Shown in pieces: positions 15,992 through 28,100 of a stretch of 44,521 nucleotides of DNA. Within the stretch, counting starts at the first letter, position 1. Every line of letters starts with the position of its first letter. The notes under the pieces are model-generated. The model was not told the origin of the DNA and did not search any database. It saw only the letters and a program-made list of their open reading frames with translations. Source of the DNA: a virus; the IMG/VR virus record IMGVR_UViG_3300021356_000039, positions 1 to 44,521 of that record; one strand, 5' to 3'. The translations under genes and the position numbers were made by a program.

Positions 15992-18900
15992 TTATGCAAG
16001 GGCAATTACTCTAAGATCTCTCAGTGCTGCAGGGTGTGCTTGACTTGTCGAGGTCATGACAAGTTTAACTCTAAAGTGCTTGAATGTTGGTAGGTTATCT
16101 CTGGTAAAAGTGAATTCTTGGAATGTATCAGGAGCTCTTTGACCTCTTGGTTTTTGGATGATTTCAACATACTTGTCAGATCTACCATCACTATCCTGCA
16201 GATTTATAATCTCACCCCTATCATTCAGATTAGTGTAACCTGGGAAAGGTGTGAAGATTGGTGCGAATCCACGATCATTTCCAATAGCAAAGAATGCTCT
16301 GATATCAGTGTATGGGTTCATGTGCGCAGAAGTAAGAATCTTCAGAGAAGTTGCTCCATTTTCAAGAGTCATTTCCTGAGAAACATATTGGAATGCCGAA
16401 GGATCATTATCCAAAGTTTTAACTCTTGGATCAAGTGCAAAATCTTCGACAACATTATTGATTCTATGAGAAGTGTAAATTGCACTTACTCTCTGAGCAT
16501 CAATTGATGGGCTGAGTCTACTATCTGTAGTAGACATCTGAACAGTAAGATTCAGTGATTTGCCACCTGGAATATCAGTGAGATTGTTTGTCGCATTAAC
16601 ATCTGATGCAATGAGTCTTGGAGCATTGAGATAGTTTGGTCTATTCAAAGCAACGGGTTCAAATCCACGATCAACAAATGGAACTTCAACACCACTCAGA
16701 CTTCTACCAGTAACTGTCCTCATAGTTGCAGTAATAGAGGTTCCTTGTGGAGTTACATTACTTACGTTTGGAGTAATAATTTCATATGGGATATTTTGAG
16801 TTGCTTTGATTAAGTTTCCACCCGTTGACTTAGTTGCATTCATAAACAGTTTTGGCCAACCAGAAGCAGCAGTTCTGTCAACTCCATCAAGAGACATATC
16901 AATTTTTACATTGTAGTAATCATATCCAATTGGTTCTGAAACAGTTGCCTCACTTAGATCATGTGCTTTGTTGATTCTTCTGAGAGAAACTCCACCAAGT
17001 TCATACTTGTAAACTGGAGTTCCAACTGGATAATCTTTTGGATCAGAACCTCTTGTAATCGTTCCGCCAATAGATCCGCCAGTTGCAGTTGTATAACCAA
17101 CAATTTCATCACCAATCAAGAGATAACCTGTATTAGTTACTGCGACACCAACGTTTTCAAAACTTTGGAAGTTGGTTCCACTTTCAACTGAAATTGTTCC
17201 AGTGTCTGTTGCAGAGTATGCAGCAGTCAATTTCGTTGGTTTGATATCAGGTCTAATTCCAGAAAGAACAACACTGTTACCAGCACCAACATACATTCCA
17301 TGGTTCTTGTGATTTACAACAATGTGAGTTCCGTCATTGATTGTTGTAATTTCAGTTGGACTTGGCCATGGACCAAGAGCAGAACCGCCATCATAGTTCA
17401 GGGTTGTAGTAACGCCAGAATTATTGATGAATTGAATAGTATTTGCTACGCCAATAACAAAGTCTCCCTGAACATTGCTCAAGAGAAGTTCTGAACTACG
17501 ACCAATTCCAGTTACGGAAAGTCTTGCTCCAGATCCTAAGTTATTTGTGCCAATAGTTGTTATGCCAAGAACATCTCCAGATTGATATCCATTTCCACCA
17601 GGTGTTCCACCACTAGTGTTGACTGTAGCAAAACCAATGGTTCCGTTGGAAGTAACTTGAATATCAGCAGTGAGGTCTCTACCGTTACCTGTAACCGCTG
17701 TCAGAGCGACTCCAGTGTATGTAAATGGACCAGTGTATCCAATACCAGCATTGACTACAGATAAGGTTCCAGTAGCGGTTCCTGCAGTTCCAACAACGTC
17801 TGCAGTTGCATTTGATCCGACTTGAAGAACGGTATTTCCAAAAGTAAGATCTGGGTCATTGAAGTCTGTAGAAAGTGCAACTCGAATTTGTTTAGAGTTG
17901 GTTTTGATTGCATCTGGGCGAAGAGAGGCAACCTGATTATTACCTTCTTTAAGTGAAGGGTTGTAGAATTCAACAGATCCTCCGTCAACAAAGTCTGCTC
18001 TATAGAGAGTGAACTTAAGATCTTCCCACTGACTTGGTTCCCAAGTAGAAGCGTTTTGAGACTTAAACAGAGAACCAAGATATGGTTGGTTAGAAATAAA
18101 GGTGTCTGTCAGCAGATCATTTTCACCAACTCTAGAAATATAAACACTATATTTGGTGGATTGTGATGCTACACAGATAGCATATTCAGTGCTTGCTTCT
18201 AAGAAGACTGGTGCATGGAATTCAAATGTAGTTGCAACAGTGCCATCAGCAGATACATTTACCTGGTCTGGATCAAGAACTACTTCGGAGAATGGAAGAA
18301 TCTTCTGGGTAGGAAGACCACCCTTCATAGTTCTGAGTTGCAGAGTTACTGGAACATCAGTATCATCCTTTGATCTAAAGAAGATATCACATTTTGTAAG
18401 GAAGACTCCTGTTTCGTCATCGACAAGGAAGGACTGAGCAAGAGGGTCATACCAGAGAGTTACTTTCTGTTGGACTTTAGTTGATGAAATAGTTTCGGTA
18501 CCAATTTTTTGAACTCCAGTCGTTCTTGATACTGCTCTTTCATCAAACTCTCTCTTATTTTCAATTTTTGCATTTCTTACAGAAATGATATTTTCCTGAA
18601 CAGTCTCAAGAGTACCAGAAGCAGTGTAACCTTCTTCGCAGATTGTTGATGCGTCGTCTTGATTGTTATTCTCGTCGTTCACAAATGTAAGAACTTTAGT
18701 TCCTGCTTCAAATCTTGGATTAGAAGTGTTATTTGGATCTGGGATAAAGAAACTGCCTTGGAGATTAGCAGCAATATCGGAAATCAATCTTACATTAGTA
18801 ATAGTTGCTTGAGCACCGCTAGTTTGACCAACTAAAGTCATACCAGTTGCAGCATAACCAAAGAAATCACCTTGTGGTTGGTTAGACAACGAGAAAGTGT

Positions 18901-21900
18901 CTACGTTGAGAACCGATGAGGTGGAAGAATAGTCCTGAGAAAGAGGTTGACTATTGTAAGGATTCTCTCTGTAAGTTCTTTCTGGAGAATCATATGCACC
19001 CTCTCTGTGATTTGCTTGAGCAACTCTGAAATTAATTGCTGGACCATCAAGAACAGTTCTTTGAATTCCAGTGCTAGCTGGTCTACCGACAACAGTTTCT
19101 CCGACTTGGAAAGTTCCAGATGTCATGGAGATTTCAATCAGTTTTGGTACACAGAACTTGGTAACATCTTGTCCATCAAAGAAAGCATAAAGTCTCGTAA
19201 GAGGTTTTAATTTCTTAGCATGGAAAGAAATATTTCTGCTTCTCATGTATGGAATCACATCACGACTTACAACTCTGTCGCCAACTGATTCCATATCAAA
19301 CTGTTCAGTGACAACAGTTCTAACGCCATCCCTGGTCATTACTCCTGTATCAACTACTTCTCTGAAAGTATCCTCAACTACTTTAGACGTAACAGTTCTA
19401 GTAAAGTCTCTACGACGTAATCTTCCACCCGCTCCTTGAACATCAACGTGTTTTGGAGGTGCAATTTTTCTACGTTTTGTAGTTTCAATTACTTCTTGAC
19501 CTGTCCAGTTGGTTTCCCAGGCATTCCAGATTACAGGACCAAATCCAGTTTGTGGATCAACTCCTTGCTCATCCTGCAGTCTATTCATAGTTTCTGCATA
19601 ATTTCCTTCTGTTTCAATAATCTTAGGTTCAAGTCTTACAGTATCGACCCAGGTATCTGTGGCTGGAGTTATTTCCAGAGTTCCCTGCCAGAAACTAACT
19701 AAGAAAGGTGTTACACTCTCAGATCTAGTTGCAAACGTTTGAGACAACCACTCAACATCAGCATAATCAAGAGTGATAATTTCGGTTTCAGACTTTCTTA
19801 CGTTTATTCCCTCTGGTTGGGCAAACTGAAGATCTGTAGATGGAGTAAATCCTACTGGACCTTGAATAAGATCTGTAGAAGTTGTGTAGTGTCTTGGTCT
19901 CAAAGTCTTGTTTGGCATATCAAGACTGTTATTAAATCCTACACTTCCTTCTTGAGGTTGGAGTGATGTAAAATTATCGACAAAGAAACCTGACTTAAAT
20001 CTATTCAATCCTTCTTCATCAGGAATAAAGAAGTTTGAAGTGTTAGTTTCAAGTAAGGACAGTGTAGTATAATATTCCAAATTCTTGATTCTTTGCTCAA
20101 GTTTGGCAATATCATCCATTCTAAATCTCTTATACTTTAAGAAGTCAAGAGATATTTCGTTGGTCGAATAAACGTATGGGGGAATTTCTGAAGATGCGAT
20201 TTCTAATGCATCATCAGATCCACCTGGTGGTTCTGGATTTTCAGAAGGTTCTCCATATTTAACTAAAAGTTGTCCGTCTTTGGTTATAAAAATTCTATCA
20301 ATTCTGCCAAGATAGAATGAATATGAAATGTCTAATGGATCATCAGAAACCAAGACATTTGAGAAATTACCTACTCTATTGAAAGTTCTTCCGTAGAATT
20401 CAAATGGAGATCTAGATCCTTCAGAAACTGAATATCCAGTAACAGATGGTCTTGAATCAAGAATATCAGTATTTCTATAACCATCAATTTGTCTGATTTC
20501 TTTTGTATAGTCAAAACCTTCGTATGAATTTGCGGTTACAACATCTCCACTATCACTTTCTTCAAAATATCCATTTATGAAGTAAATTTTTAATTGTTTA
20601 GATGGCGCATCAATACCAGATTTTCTCTTGATAGCTCCATGACCAAAGAATGAACTTCTTTGACCACTATCAAATTTAAAGTTTTCGGAAATGTCTACAC
20701 TTGGTTCATCTAGATTTACAATGACACCTTGAATTCCAGTTTCTTCAAATACTAATGTTTCTCCTTCTTCAAAGTTGAATTCATTCTTCCTGACAAAAGA
20801 GATCTTAGAATCTGAAATTTTTTCTGCAACAATTGCCTTTGCACCACTTGTAGCTCCAGTAAAAGATTCTCCAATCAGAAGATCTCCAGTCTTTCCAGTT
20901 GCTCCCGTAAGAAGTGTGAGAGTAGTAGTTGGAGCAGATGCTTCATCAGTATCTAAAGATTCATAAATTGCATGAATACCAATAATATCTGGAACATTCA
21001 GTGAGATTCTTTCATCTTCAACTCTTGTGCCGTATGGATAGTTTCCATAAGTCAATCCATTATTCAGAGTGGTTGCACCAACACCAGATCCGATGAGTTT
21101 TGAGTTATTTACAACAACACTATTGACTCTATTTTTTCTCTTTGCCTTTGATGTGGGTTTGACCTTCTTAACAGAATAAATTAACTGAGCACCAGTATCA
21201 GCACCACTCAGATTGCGAATCTGGAGAGTTGTGTTAGTGCTATTAAATTCAAGTTTATCTGCAGTAAGAACTTCTGCAGTTCCATCATCGTTTCTAATCA
21301 GAGCATATCTCTCTTCATCGAATGGAAGGAAAGTTTCATTATCATCCAGAGTTACATCTGCACTCAATTCACCGTCAGAGGTGATGTTTACCTTTGCATA
21401 CTTTCTGATGTTTATATGCGAATCATTTAAGAGAACTTCAGAAATATTAGTCTTTGGTAAAGGTGTATATAAAGTATTATCGCCAGATGTAGAAAGTTGT
21501 GTTTCAATACGCTTAAGATCTGATACACTAATTCCGCCAGCAGTTTCTGGAAGTCTTCCCTGACAAATTCCAGTTACAGTTGTAACACCAACAACCACAA
21601 CGTTAGAATCATTAACAGTTTTGACTCTAGCAAAAACTGGGTCTGTAAATGTTTGTGCTGTATCTGTGCTTGTATATGAAACAAGATCACCAACCTCAAG
21701 CAGAGCTGGGAATTTTGATGCAGTAGAAGTTATGGTGCTTTCACCTGAGGCGTTTACTGTGGTGATGTCTGCAACTCCAATAGGTGCAGTTGGTGTTTGG
21801 ATAACGTCAGCAGCAAAAGTTGTACCTACACCAACTTTACCATATACCGATTGAACGTCTGAGATTCCAAAAGCAGTAATTGCTGTAGCAACTCTACCAT

Positions 21901-23521
21901 TCTCAACTCCATTGAATTTAAATCCTTCAAATTTATTGAAAGATCCTGAAGTATCATACAGTTCAATTACATTGGTATCGGTAATTGAATTCTTCAAGAA
22001 TCCAGTTGCACCACTTGCAGTTCCCTCAACAAATACTGGAGTCGTTAAGGTTGTATTTTGATTTAATGTAATTTTAGTAACGGTTTGGACATCAAAAAGT
22101 GCCAAATTCCACTGATTGATGTCACTATTAGAAGCACTATACGAACCAGACTCTAATCTGAAGTCATAAACTCTAGCAACTCCGATTTCATCCCCAGCAG
22201 GTTCTGTTTGTGCTGCACCGACTGCACCGCCAACTGAACCAACCCTTTCACTTCTTAAACTCAGAGTTTGTGTGCTTCCAGCAGCTACGAGAGGTGAACC
22301 ATAAACTCTATTCAGTTCAAGAGTTGCACCAGTATTATAGAAAATAGATTCACTATCTATAGTCTTTGTAGTTCTGGTCTTAGGCATATCTAAAGTAGAA
22401 GTGCTTATAGTTTCTACTTCAAAACCTTCAATATACGCTTTGCCTGGAGATATTGTATAAAGAGCAAGATCGTCTGAAGGAATACTTCCACCTTGAGTCA
22501 ATTGACCAGCTTCAAGAACACCTCTATTACCTTCTCCATCATTAAGAGACTCTTTTACTCTTACATCAAATGGTTTTACATAATAGTTTCCAGACTCATC
22601 AAAGGTTCTTCTTGCTAATTCGTCTGAAATTATATTATATTCTGTCTTTGTTGTCTGGGATCTTAAAATTCCGTTTTCAACAACGGCAAGTTCCACAAAG
22701 TTCTCATCGTTGTAATCGGTGAGTGGTTTTTTGAACAGGGAAGTGGATACTTTAAGCCTATCAGCACCAGGTGCTGCATAATTGTTATAACCCTGGGAGT
22801 TATCTGTCAGAGTCTCATCTTGATCAGGAGTGATAATCTCCTCAGTGACGTAGAGACCAATTCTATATGATGGGGTGTTTGAATACTGATCAAGAATCAG
22901 TGTCTCATCATCAACATTTACAAACTGACCTCTAATAAAGTAGACTCCATTTATAATGGAGAAAGCAGATCCTGTTGAAGTTGCGTTTTCGGCAACAGTT
23001 GAACCAAATGGTTCTCCAGAAGCAATGATTTCATTTCCAAGAAGACCGCTGAGAATATTGCCGCTTGCAGCAATATTTTCTCCATCAAGAAATGCTTCAG
23101 TAGTATTATCCTGAACACTAGATGCGAGATAACTGACGTAAAGAGTTGGATTTCCTCTCTCAGAATCGCTTGAAGTCAATACACTGGAAACTGTCGCAGT
23201 GATTCCAGATCTTTGACCAGTGAGTTTAAGGCCAATCAGTTGATCAATATAAGCATCAACAGGAACACCTTGGAAGGTTGGATTTAACTCAACAGCAGAA
23301 TAAGTACGACTATATGCCGTGTTACCAGGAATTACCTTGGCACCTTCTTTAAAAAAGTGTTGGCCAAATCTCTCAATCTGATTCTGTAAGATTGATTGTA
23401 ACGCAGTTAATTCTCTAGCCTGAACTGGATACCCAGGTTTAAACAAGACCCTATGATAGTTGTCCGTTGGATCAAAATCGTCATAATAAGGGGCAACGTT
23501 GAGATTTGTGATTTGCGACAT
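15992..23521 (-). CDS. Very large DUF4815-type baseplate or fibre-associated structural protein
   Basis: A 2509-residue virion protein with no T4 equivalent of this size. The N-terminal several hundred residues (NVAPYYDDFDPTDNYHRVLF, PGYPVQARELTALQSILQNQ) match DUF4815, a domain typical of T4-like cyanophage structural proteins. The middle contains beta-rich modules, a charged segment with many Arg/Lys (RRRDFTRTVTSKVVEDTF), and G-x-GY type repeats (NAGIGYTGPFTYTG) with an NHKNHGMYVGAGNSV unit. The C-terminus (HFRVKLVMTSTSQAHPAALRDLRVIALA) is conserved-looking. It follows gp8 and precedes the neck genes, where T4 has genes 9-12 and wac, so it may replace gp9/gp10-type wedge and fibre-attachment functions. 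That replacement is inference. Confidence 0.85.
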   Translation of the reverse strand: MSQITNLNVAPYYDDFDPTDNYHRVLFKPGYPVQARELTALQSILQNQIERFGQHFFKEGAKVIPGNTAYSRTYSAVELNPTFQGVPVDAYIDQLIGLKLTGQRSGITATVSSVLTSSDSERGNPTLYVSYLASSVQDNTTEAFLDGENIAASGNILSGLLGNEIIASGEPFGSTVAENATSTGSAFSIINGVYFIRGQFVNVDDETLILDQYSNTPSYRIGLYVTEEIITPDQDETLTDNSQGYNNYAAPGADRLKVSTSLFKKPLTDYNDENFVELAVVENGILRSQTTKTEYNIISDELARRTFDESGNYYVKPFDVRVKESLNDGEGNRGVLEAGQLTQGGSIPSDDLALYTISPGKAYIEGFEVETISTSTLDMPKTRTTKTIDSESIFYNTGATLELNRVYGSPLVAAGSTQTLSLRSERVGSVGGAVGAAQTEPAGDEIGVARVYDFRLESGSYSASNSDINQWNLALFDVQTVTKITLNQNTTLTTPVFVEGTASGATGFLKNSITDTNVIELYDTSGSFNKFEGFKFNGVENGRVATAITAFGISDVQSVYGKVGVGTTFAADVIQTPTAPIGVADITTVNASGESTITSTASKFPALLEVGDLVSYTSTDTAQTFTDPVFARVKTVNDSNVVVVGVTTVTGICQGRLPETAGGISVSDLKRIETQLSTSGDNTLYTPLPKTNISEVLLNDSHINIRKYAKVNITSDGELSADVTLDDNETFLPFDEERYALIRNDDGTAEVLTADKLEFNSTNTTLQIRNLSGADTGAQLIYSVKKVKPTSKAKRKNRVNSVVVNNSKLIGSGVGATTLNNGLTYGNYPYGTRVEDERISLNVPDIIGIHAIYESLDTDEASAPTTTLTLLTGATGKTGDLLIGESFTGATSGAKAIVAEKISDSKISFVRKNEFNFEEGETLVFEETGIQGVIVNLDEPSVDISENFKFDSGQRSSFFGHGAIKRKSGIDAPSKQLKIYFINGYFEESDSGDVVTANSYEGFDYTKEIRQIDGYRNTDILDSRPSVTGYSVSEGSRSPFEFYGRTFNRVGNFSNVLVSDDPLDISYSFYLGRIDRIFITKDGQLLVKYGEPSENPEPPGGSDDALEIASSEIPPYVYSTNEISLDFLKYKRFRMDDIAKLEQRIKNLEYYTTLSLLETNTSNFFIPDEEGLNRFKSGFFVDNFTSLQPQEGSVGFNNSLDMPNKTLRPRHYTTSTDLIQGPVGFTPSTDLQFAQPEGINVRKSETEIITLDYADVEWLSQTFATRSESVTPFLVSFWQGTLEITPATDTWVDTVRLEPKIIETEGNYAETMNRLQDEQGVDPQTGFGPVIWNAWETNWTGQEVIETTKRRKIAPPKHVDVQGAGGRLRRRDFTRTVTSKVVEDTFREVVDTGVMTRDGVRTVVTEQFDMESVGDRVVSRDVIPYMRSRNISFHAKKLKPLTRLYAFFDGQDVTKFCVPKLIEISMTSGTFQVGETVVGRPASTGIQRTVLDGPAINFRVAQANHREGAYDSPERTYRENPYNSQPLSQDYSSTSSVLNVDTFSLSNQPQGDFFGYAATGMTLVGQTSGAQATITNVRLISDIAANLQGSFFIPDPNNTSNPRFEAGTKVLTFVNDENNNQDDASTICEEGYTASGTLETVQENIISVRNAKIENKREFDERAVSRTTGVQKIGTETISSTKVQQKVTLWYDPLAQSFLVDDETGVFLTKCDIFFRSKDDTDVPVTLQLRTMKGGLPTQKILPFSEVVLDPDQVNVSADGTVATTFEFHAPVFLEASTEYAICVASQSTKYSVYISRVGENDLLTDTFISNQPYLGSLFKSQNASTWEPSQWEDLKFTLYRADFVDGGSVEFYNPSLKEGNNQVASLRPDAIKTNSKQIRVALSTDFNDPDLTFGNTVLQVGSNATADVVGTAGTATGTLSVVNAGIGYTGPFTYTGVALTAVTGNGRDLTADIQVTSNGTIGFATVNTSGGTPGGNGYQSGDVLGITTIGTNNLGSGARLSVTGIGRSSELLLSNVQGDFVIGVANTIQFINNSGVTTTLNYDGGSALGPWPSPTEITTINDGTHIVVNHKNHGMYVGAGNSVVLSGIRPDIKPTKLTAAYSATDTGTISVESGTNFQSFENVGVAVTNTGYLLIGDEIVGYTTATGGSIGGTITRGSDPKDYPVGTPVYKYELGGVSLRRINKAHDLSEATVSEPIGYDYYNVKIDMSLDGVDRTAASGWPKLFMNATKSTGGNLIKATQNIPYEIITPNVSNVTPQGTSITATMRTVTGRSLSGVEVPFVDRGFEPVALNRPNYLNAPRLIASDVNATNNLTDIPGGKSLNLTVQMSTTDSRLSPSIDAQRVSAIYTSHRINNVVEDFALDPRVKTLDNDPSAFQYVSQEMTLENGATSLKILTSAHMNPYTDIRAFFAIGNDRGFAPIFTPFPGYTNLNDRGEIINLQDSDGRSDKYVEIIQKPRGQRAPDTFQEFTFTRDNLPTFKHFRVKLVMTSTSQAHPAALRDLRVIALA

Positions 23522-23527
23522 AATTCC

Positions 23528-25084
23528 TTAGAATTGTAATATAACCTTGATGTCTTCTTTTTGATTGGTTGATCTTGTCACAGATGGTCTATTGTCAACA
23601 TAGATTATGTTACCAGAGAATTTTGCAACCTCAGGGTTTGCAATACCATTAGTAAATGATTGACCAAGGTAGAATGTTCTATTATTTATTACGGTAGATA
23701 CACCCGTAAAAGTGCTATCAATCGTCAGACCACCCGACAAAGATCCACCAGTGATAGTCAGTGATCCTCCAGATCCAGGAGTTGCAGTAAAGTCAACTTG
23801 ATCATAACCAAATTGTGGATTAGTATTTGCTGCTCCAACTGTGGTAAATCCAGACTGAGTGCGATCTTGCCAGACTTTCAGAACTCCAGTCGATGGGTCG
23901 TAGTTGACAACTCTTGCAACAGCAGTCGATCCAGTAGACACTGTTTGGGTAACAAAAGAGTCTGCAGTGTATGTTGCAGAACTATAACCAGTTCCAGTCA
24001 ATCTCAAAGCAAGAACAGCACTTGCTTTATCCTGCTGAAGTGGAGAAGTAGTCCCAAAAGTATATGGTTGTTCAACAATACCAACTCTTGCAACTTGATT
24101 TCCTGTAACAAAATCAGGATTTTGAATGTCATTTTCAAATCTGGAGTACATCAGCACATTTTTAGTACCAAGTTCTCTATAAATGTCTGCTCCATGACCA
24201 CCCTTTGGCGTCATAATTACATCAAAAGTTGGTCTAGTTGTACCAGTTGGAACTCCACCACCTTCAATATCAACAGTTGCCCAAGTGTATCCAGATCCTT
24301 GATTTGAAACTACAACGCTGTTGACTTCCGAATCAGCATTCATTGTAATTGTACATTCCGCACCAGTTCCATTACCTCTGATTGGAACGTTATAATAAGT
24401 AGAACTAGCAGTTCCAAGACCAACACCTCTGTTAGTAATTACTACAGTCTTGATTGAACCATCAACAGCATTATCTCTTACTGCTGCATTAGTGGTAGAA
24501 TCAAACCAATCTCCTGGAACTGGAATATAATTTGTCGAATCAAACTTAATAATATCGGAAGGACTAATTGTATAAAGATATTTCCAAATATATCCATCAC
24601 CACTTGATCCAGCAGATCTTGGTTCAAGATCAGTAAAAGTTGGTTCGTCTAGAGATGGTGCTCCATTTGGATTGTCTGGAGTTGTTCCATTCTCAAGACA
24701 GATATAAACTCTATAATCACTATTCATTACATAGTAGAATGACCCATAAAGATTAGTTGATCCAGAAACCTTAGCGGCATTTGACGCTGTATAGTCGTGA
24801 CGATACATGTCATATGTATTACCCGATCTCCAAGTAATCTTTGGGACTACCAATTTAACATCACTACTGGTAATTTTTTTCAGACCAATTACAGTTTCCC
24901 AGACTTCATTTTGATAATCAAAATTATCAATAGGTGCTGGTGGTGCCTCATCCCAATCGGATTGAATATCGGTTGCATTAGGCAACCCGATAAAGGAATA
25001 GTATGAACTACCAGAAGTAGTTACGCCAGCAAGGAAACTTCTGGCATTCAATATTCTAAGTTGATCAGTTATAATTGCAGCCAT
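23528..25084 (-). CDS. gp8: Baseplate wedge protein (T4 gp8-like)
   Basis: A 518-residue protein versus 334 in T4. gp8 is a wedge component that dimerises and binds gp7 and gp10 in T4. Conserved landmarks are SGDGYIWKYLYTISP at residues 161-175 (T4 PGDGYVWEYLFEIPP), the following NYIPVPGDW, and the C-terminus NIIYVDNRPSVTRSTNQKEDI (T4 EMIYMENRPPIIMAMDQTEEI), ending VILQF where T4 ends ILFTF. Extra length lies mainly between residues 190 and 480 and includes GVGLGTASSTYYNVP and GSGYTWATVDIEG units like those in gp14 and the giant upstream protein. It has its own late promoter. Confidence 0.93.
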   Translation of the reverse strand: MAAIITDQLRILNARSFLAGVTTSGSSYYSFIGLPNATDIQSDWDEAPPAPIDNFDYQNEVWETVIGLKKITSSDVKLVVPKITWRSGNTYDMYRHDYTASNAAKVSGSTNLYGSFYYVMNSDYRVYICLENGTTPDNPNGAPSLDEPTFTDLEPRSAGSSGDGYIWKYLYTISPSDIIKFDSTNYIPVPGDWFDSTTNAAVRDNAVDGSIKTVVITNRGVGLGTASSTYYNVPIRGNGTGAECTITMNADSEVNSVVVSNQGSGYTWATVDIEGGGVPTGTTRPTFDVIMTPKGGHGADIYRELGTKNVLMYSRFENDIQNPDFVTGNQVARVGIVEQPYTFGTTSPLQQDKASAVLALRLTGTGYSSATYTADSFVTQTVSTGSTAVARVVNYDPSTGVLKVWQDRTQSGFTTVGAANTNPQFGYDQVDFTATPGSGGSLTITGGSLSGGLTIDSTFTGVSTVINNRTFYLGQSFTNGIANPEVAKFSGNIIYVDNRPSVTRSTNQKEDIKVILQF

Positions 25085-25101
25085 TTTGGTAGTTTTTTAC
25101 T

Positions 25102-25109
25102 TATTTATT
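25102..25109 (-). promoter_or_regulatory. T4-like late promoter for gp8
   Basis: The minus strand reads AATAAATA, then AGTAAAAAACTACC and the gp8 ATG at 25084. It lies in the 54 bp gap after the giant gene and has the extended A-rich form shared by other late sites here. Confidence 0.65.
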
Positions 25110-25138
25110 AGAGGTCGTTGAACTAAATTTTATTTAGG

Positions 25139-28100
25139 TCAACCATAGTCACTGATCTTCAGAGGAAGTCTTCTTATGACTTGAGATGAAGTTGATAGAC
25201 CAGTAATGCCATTATCCAAATATGAGTTAAACGAAGAAGTAGCAGTTCTTGCATCGGTTTCAATCTTACCGTAACTGTAGTTTCCGAAGTAAGTATTAAC
25301 TCCCAGAGTATTGAAGTCATAACCATTGTAACTCAGAACACTTACAGTGACGTTAACAACTGTTGTTTGGCCAACTCCAGCAACTTCTCTGTTTGCTGCT
25401 GCAACGGAAATTGCTTCGTATACGTTGTCGATACAAGAAGTTCCAACGCCTACAGCAACCGCTCCACCTGGTTTCAGTGAAGTTACGCCAAGACCAATAT
25501 TAGATCCGCTGACAACGAAGAAGTCACCTGCTTGAATAGAACTTACTGTCTTAGCAGTACCTACGAGTGTAGTGTCTCTAAATGGCGAATCCATTGGAAG
25601 GAATACCTGGAAGACAAGTCCAGTTGCAACACCAACAGTTGTGGTTGTAACTCCAACAATATTTCCAAAGTCACCTTCAAAATTAATACCCGAAGTAATT
25701 CTTTCGACTTGTGGGGTTGGTGGTTCAATCAAGACTACTGGTGGATTAGACTGAGAATAACTAGTCTTCGCTGTTCCAAGAGTAATTGAAGTAACAACTC
25801 CAGCAGTAATAGACGCCGTGGCAGTCTGTCTATGTGTAGAACCAAGGCTTACTGGATTTGCAATAGTAACTGCTGGAGCAGATGTATAACCAGAACCACC
25901 ATCTGTGATAGAGATTGATGTAATTGTTCCAGCAGATCCAACAACTGCCGTAGCAGATGCTCCAACCTTTGCATCTTGAGAAACTAAGAAGAGGTCTTTT
26001 TGGAAAGCGAGTGAGTTGTCATTTTCATTTTGTTGATCGAACAGTGGGCGAACATTTTCAACATAAATCGTTGTTGAACCAACCCCAACAGTTTGAATTA
26101 CACTTGAAGTTGGGAATATGTTTGCCTTATATTGTGGCCTATCTTTGGCAACTTTTTTGCCATTGACAATAATATCTTCAGTCTGTCTACACCAAATAAC
26201 AGGTCTTTCTAAAGCAATATCTTGAGTGTTACCTGGTCCATAATATGCATTAGTAGTAACTGTATCAGTAGAATCAATTTTGTAAACGAGTCTAGGATCT
26301 TCTTTGAAAAAGATTGATTGACCACGAGAATTATCATTGACAATTTGTAGAGTATCACCTTCTTTTACAGTTTCAATAATATCAATTGACTGAACATCGG
26401 TAGTGCCATTGCCTTTATAGAAGATAATACTACAAGAATCGCTAGCAATTGGAGCTTCTGGGAAAACAATTGTGCTTCCACCCGCAAACTGATATCCCTC
26501 TCCAGGAATTTGAAGAACACCGTTATAGACAACAATTAAAACATCTTGTATCGTAATTGGTGATCCTTTAGCAGCAATAATGGATGTAATATTTCCACCA
26601 ATTTTTATTTGGAACTCCCTAGTTACTCCATCAAATTCTCCAGAAATATCGTCTATGGTTTGAAGTTGTCCAACAGTCCAAGAACTAAACTTATCAGTGA
26701 ATACTTTTTCAATCTCAATTGAGAATCTCTCAAAATCACCACCAACAGTTGGATCTGTGGGGATTCCTGTAGGTCCACCAACGGGAACTGTCAAAGTTTG
26801 TCCTGGTTGATATCCAAATCCAGTATTTGAAATACTAAAATCTGTGACATCTGAGTCAAATCCAACAGTAAAGTCAACTTTAGCTTGGGTTCCAATGCCA
26901 GTTGATGCCTCTTCAAGACCATCAGTCTGATATATCAAAGGAATGTTAGTGTATGGAAGTGGTTCTTCAATAATAACTTCGGGAAGGAGTGTGCTCGTAT
27001 ATCCACTACCAACATTTGTAATATGTACTGTTTCAAGAAGATGACCCGCGCTAATTGTAGCGACACCAATGTGGGTTTCTGTTTTAATGCCAACAGAACT
27101 ACTTGCAACTCCAACTCTTACAATACCGACACTAGGATTAAAGATTCTAACAAAGACAGAAGTTCCTGCTGGAATCTCTTGAGACGATGTGCTTCCAATT
27201 CCAATATTGACTGAGGTTGTACCAACAGAAATAATTGGAGTAGGTCTTCCAAAGTTGAATGTTCCAACACCAATTGAAGATGCTGCTCCAGCATTAAATT
27301 CTAAGAACTTAAATACACTATTTTCATTATTAATTGTCATTACTGTGGAACCAGCAGCAACTGTTGTTGCAACGCTTGTTTGGATGTCATATACCTGAGC
27401 AGCTCTGTATCCAGAACCAGTATTTCCAATAGAAATTGAAGAAACTGTTCCTGCAGCAGAAACTGTTGCAGTTCCTCCAGCAAGCATCCGTGGTTGATAA
27501 CCAGATCCAGAAGAGTCTCCAACAGAAACAATAACTCCACCGACAGGTAGATTTACTGTGTTAATATCATATGTTGGAACCTGTCCATCTGAAACAAATA
27601 CTGCAGAGGTGATACCAGATTGCTCAGCAAGAGTGAAGTTTTCTGTCAATCCTGGAGTTTGAATGAGATCATTAAGTAAGAGGATCGCATTATCATTTTC
27701 AAATCCAGTTTTATCTACACCATCGACTTTAAGTGCAAATGTATCAGCCGTGCCTGTGAATTGATCAGATACGTCATCAAATACGTAGTTGTTAGAATAC
27801 GTATCAACAGTTGCACCTTGAGTTCCATTCTTGAGGAATACTCTTGCCTGGAATGTAGAACTTGTCGTGATACCAGTCCAATCCCTTTCATCTGGTGATG
27901 CAGTTGTGGTAGATAATGGATTGTTTCCATATGGTGCGTCAACGAAGTTGAGGGTATTGTTTGTGATATTATAATTACCTTCAATCTTTGTTGCGATAGT
28001 GCCCAAAGAATGAGTTACTCTAAGTGTTCCTAATTCTTCTCTTTGAACTCGAACAGCATTTGTGCTTCCAACACCAACAGATTTGACCTTCATAATCTCA

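Noticed and set aside
23798-24307. A 169-codon plus-strand open frame opposite gp8
   Set aside because: It is Ser/Cys/Asn-rich shadow translation opposite a clearly homologous gene, with no start signals.
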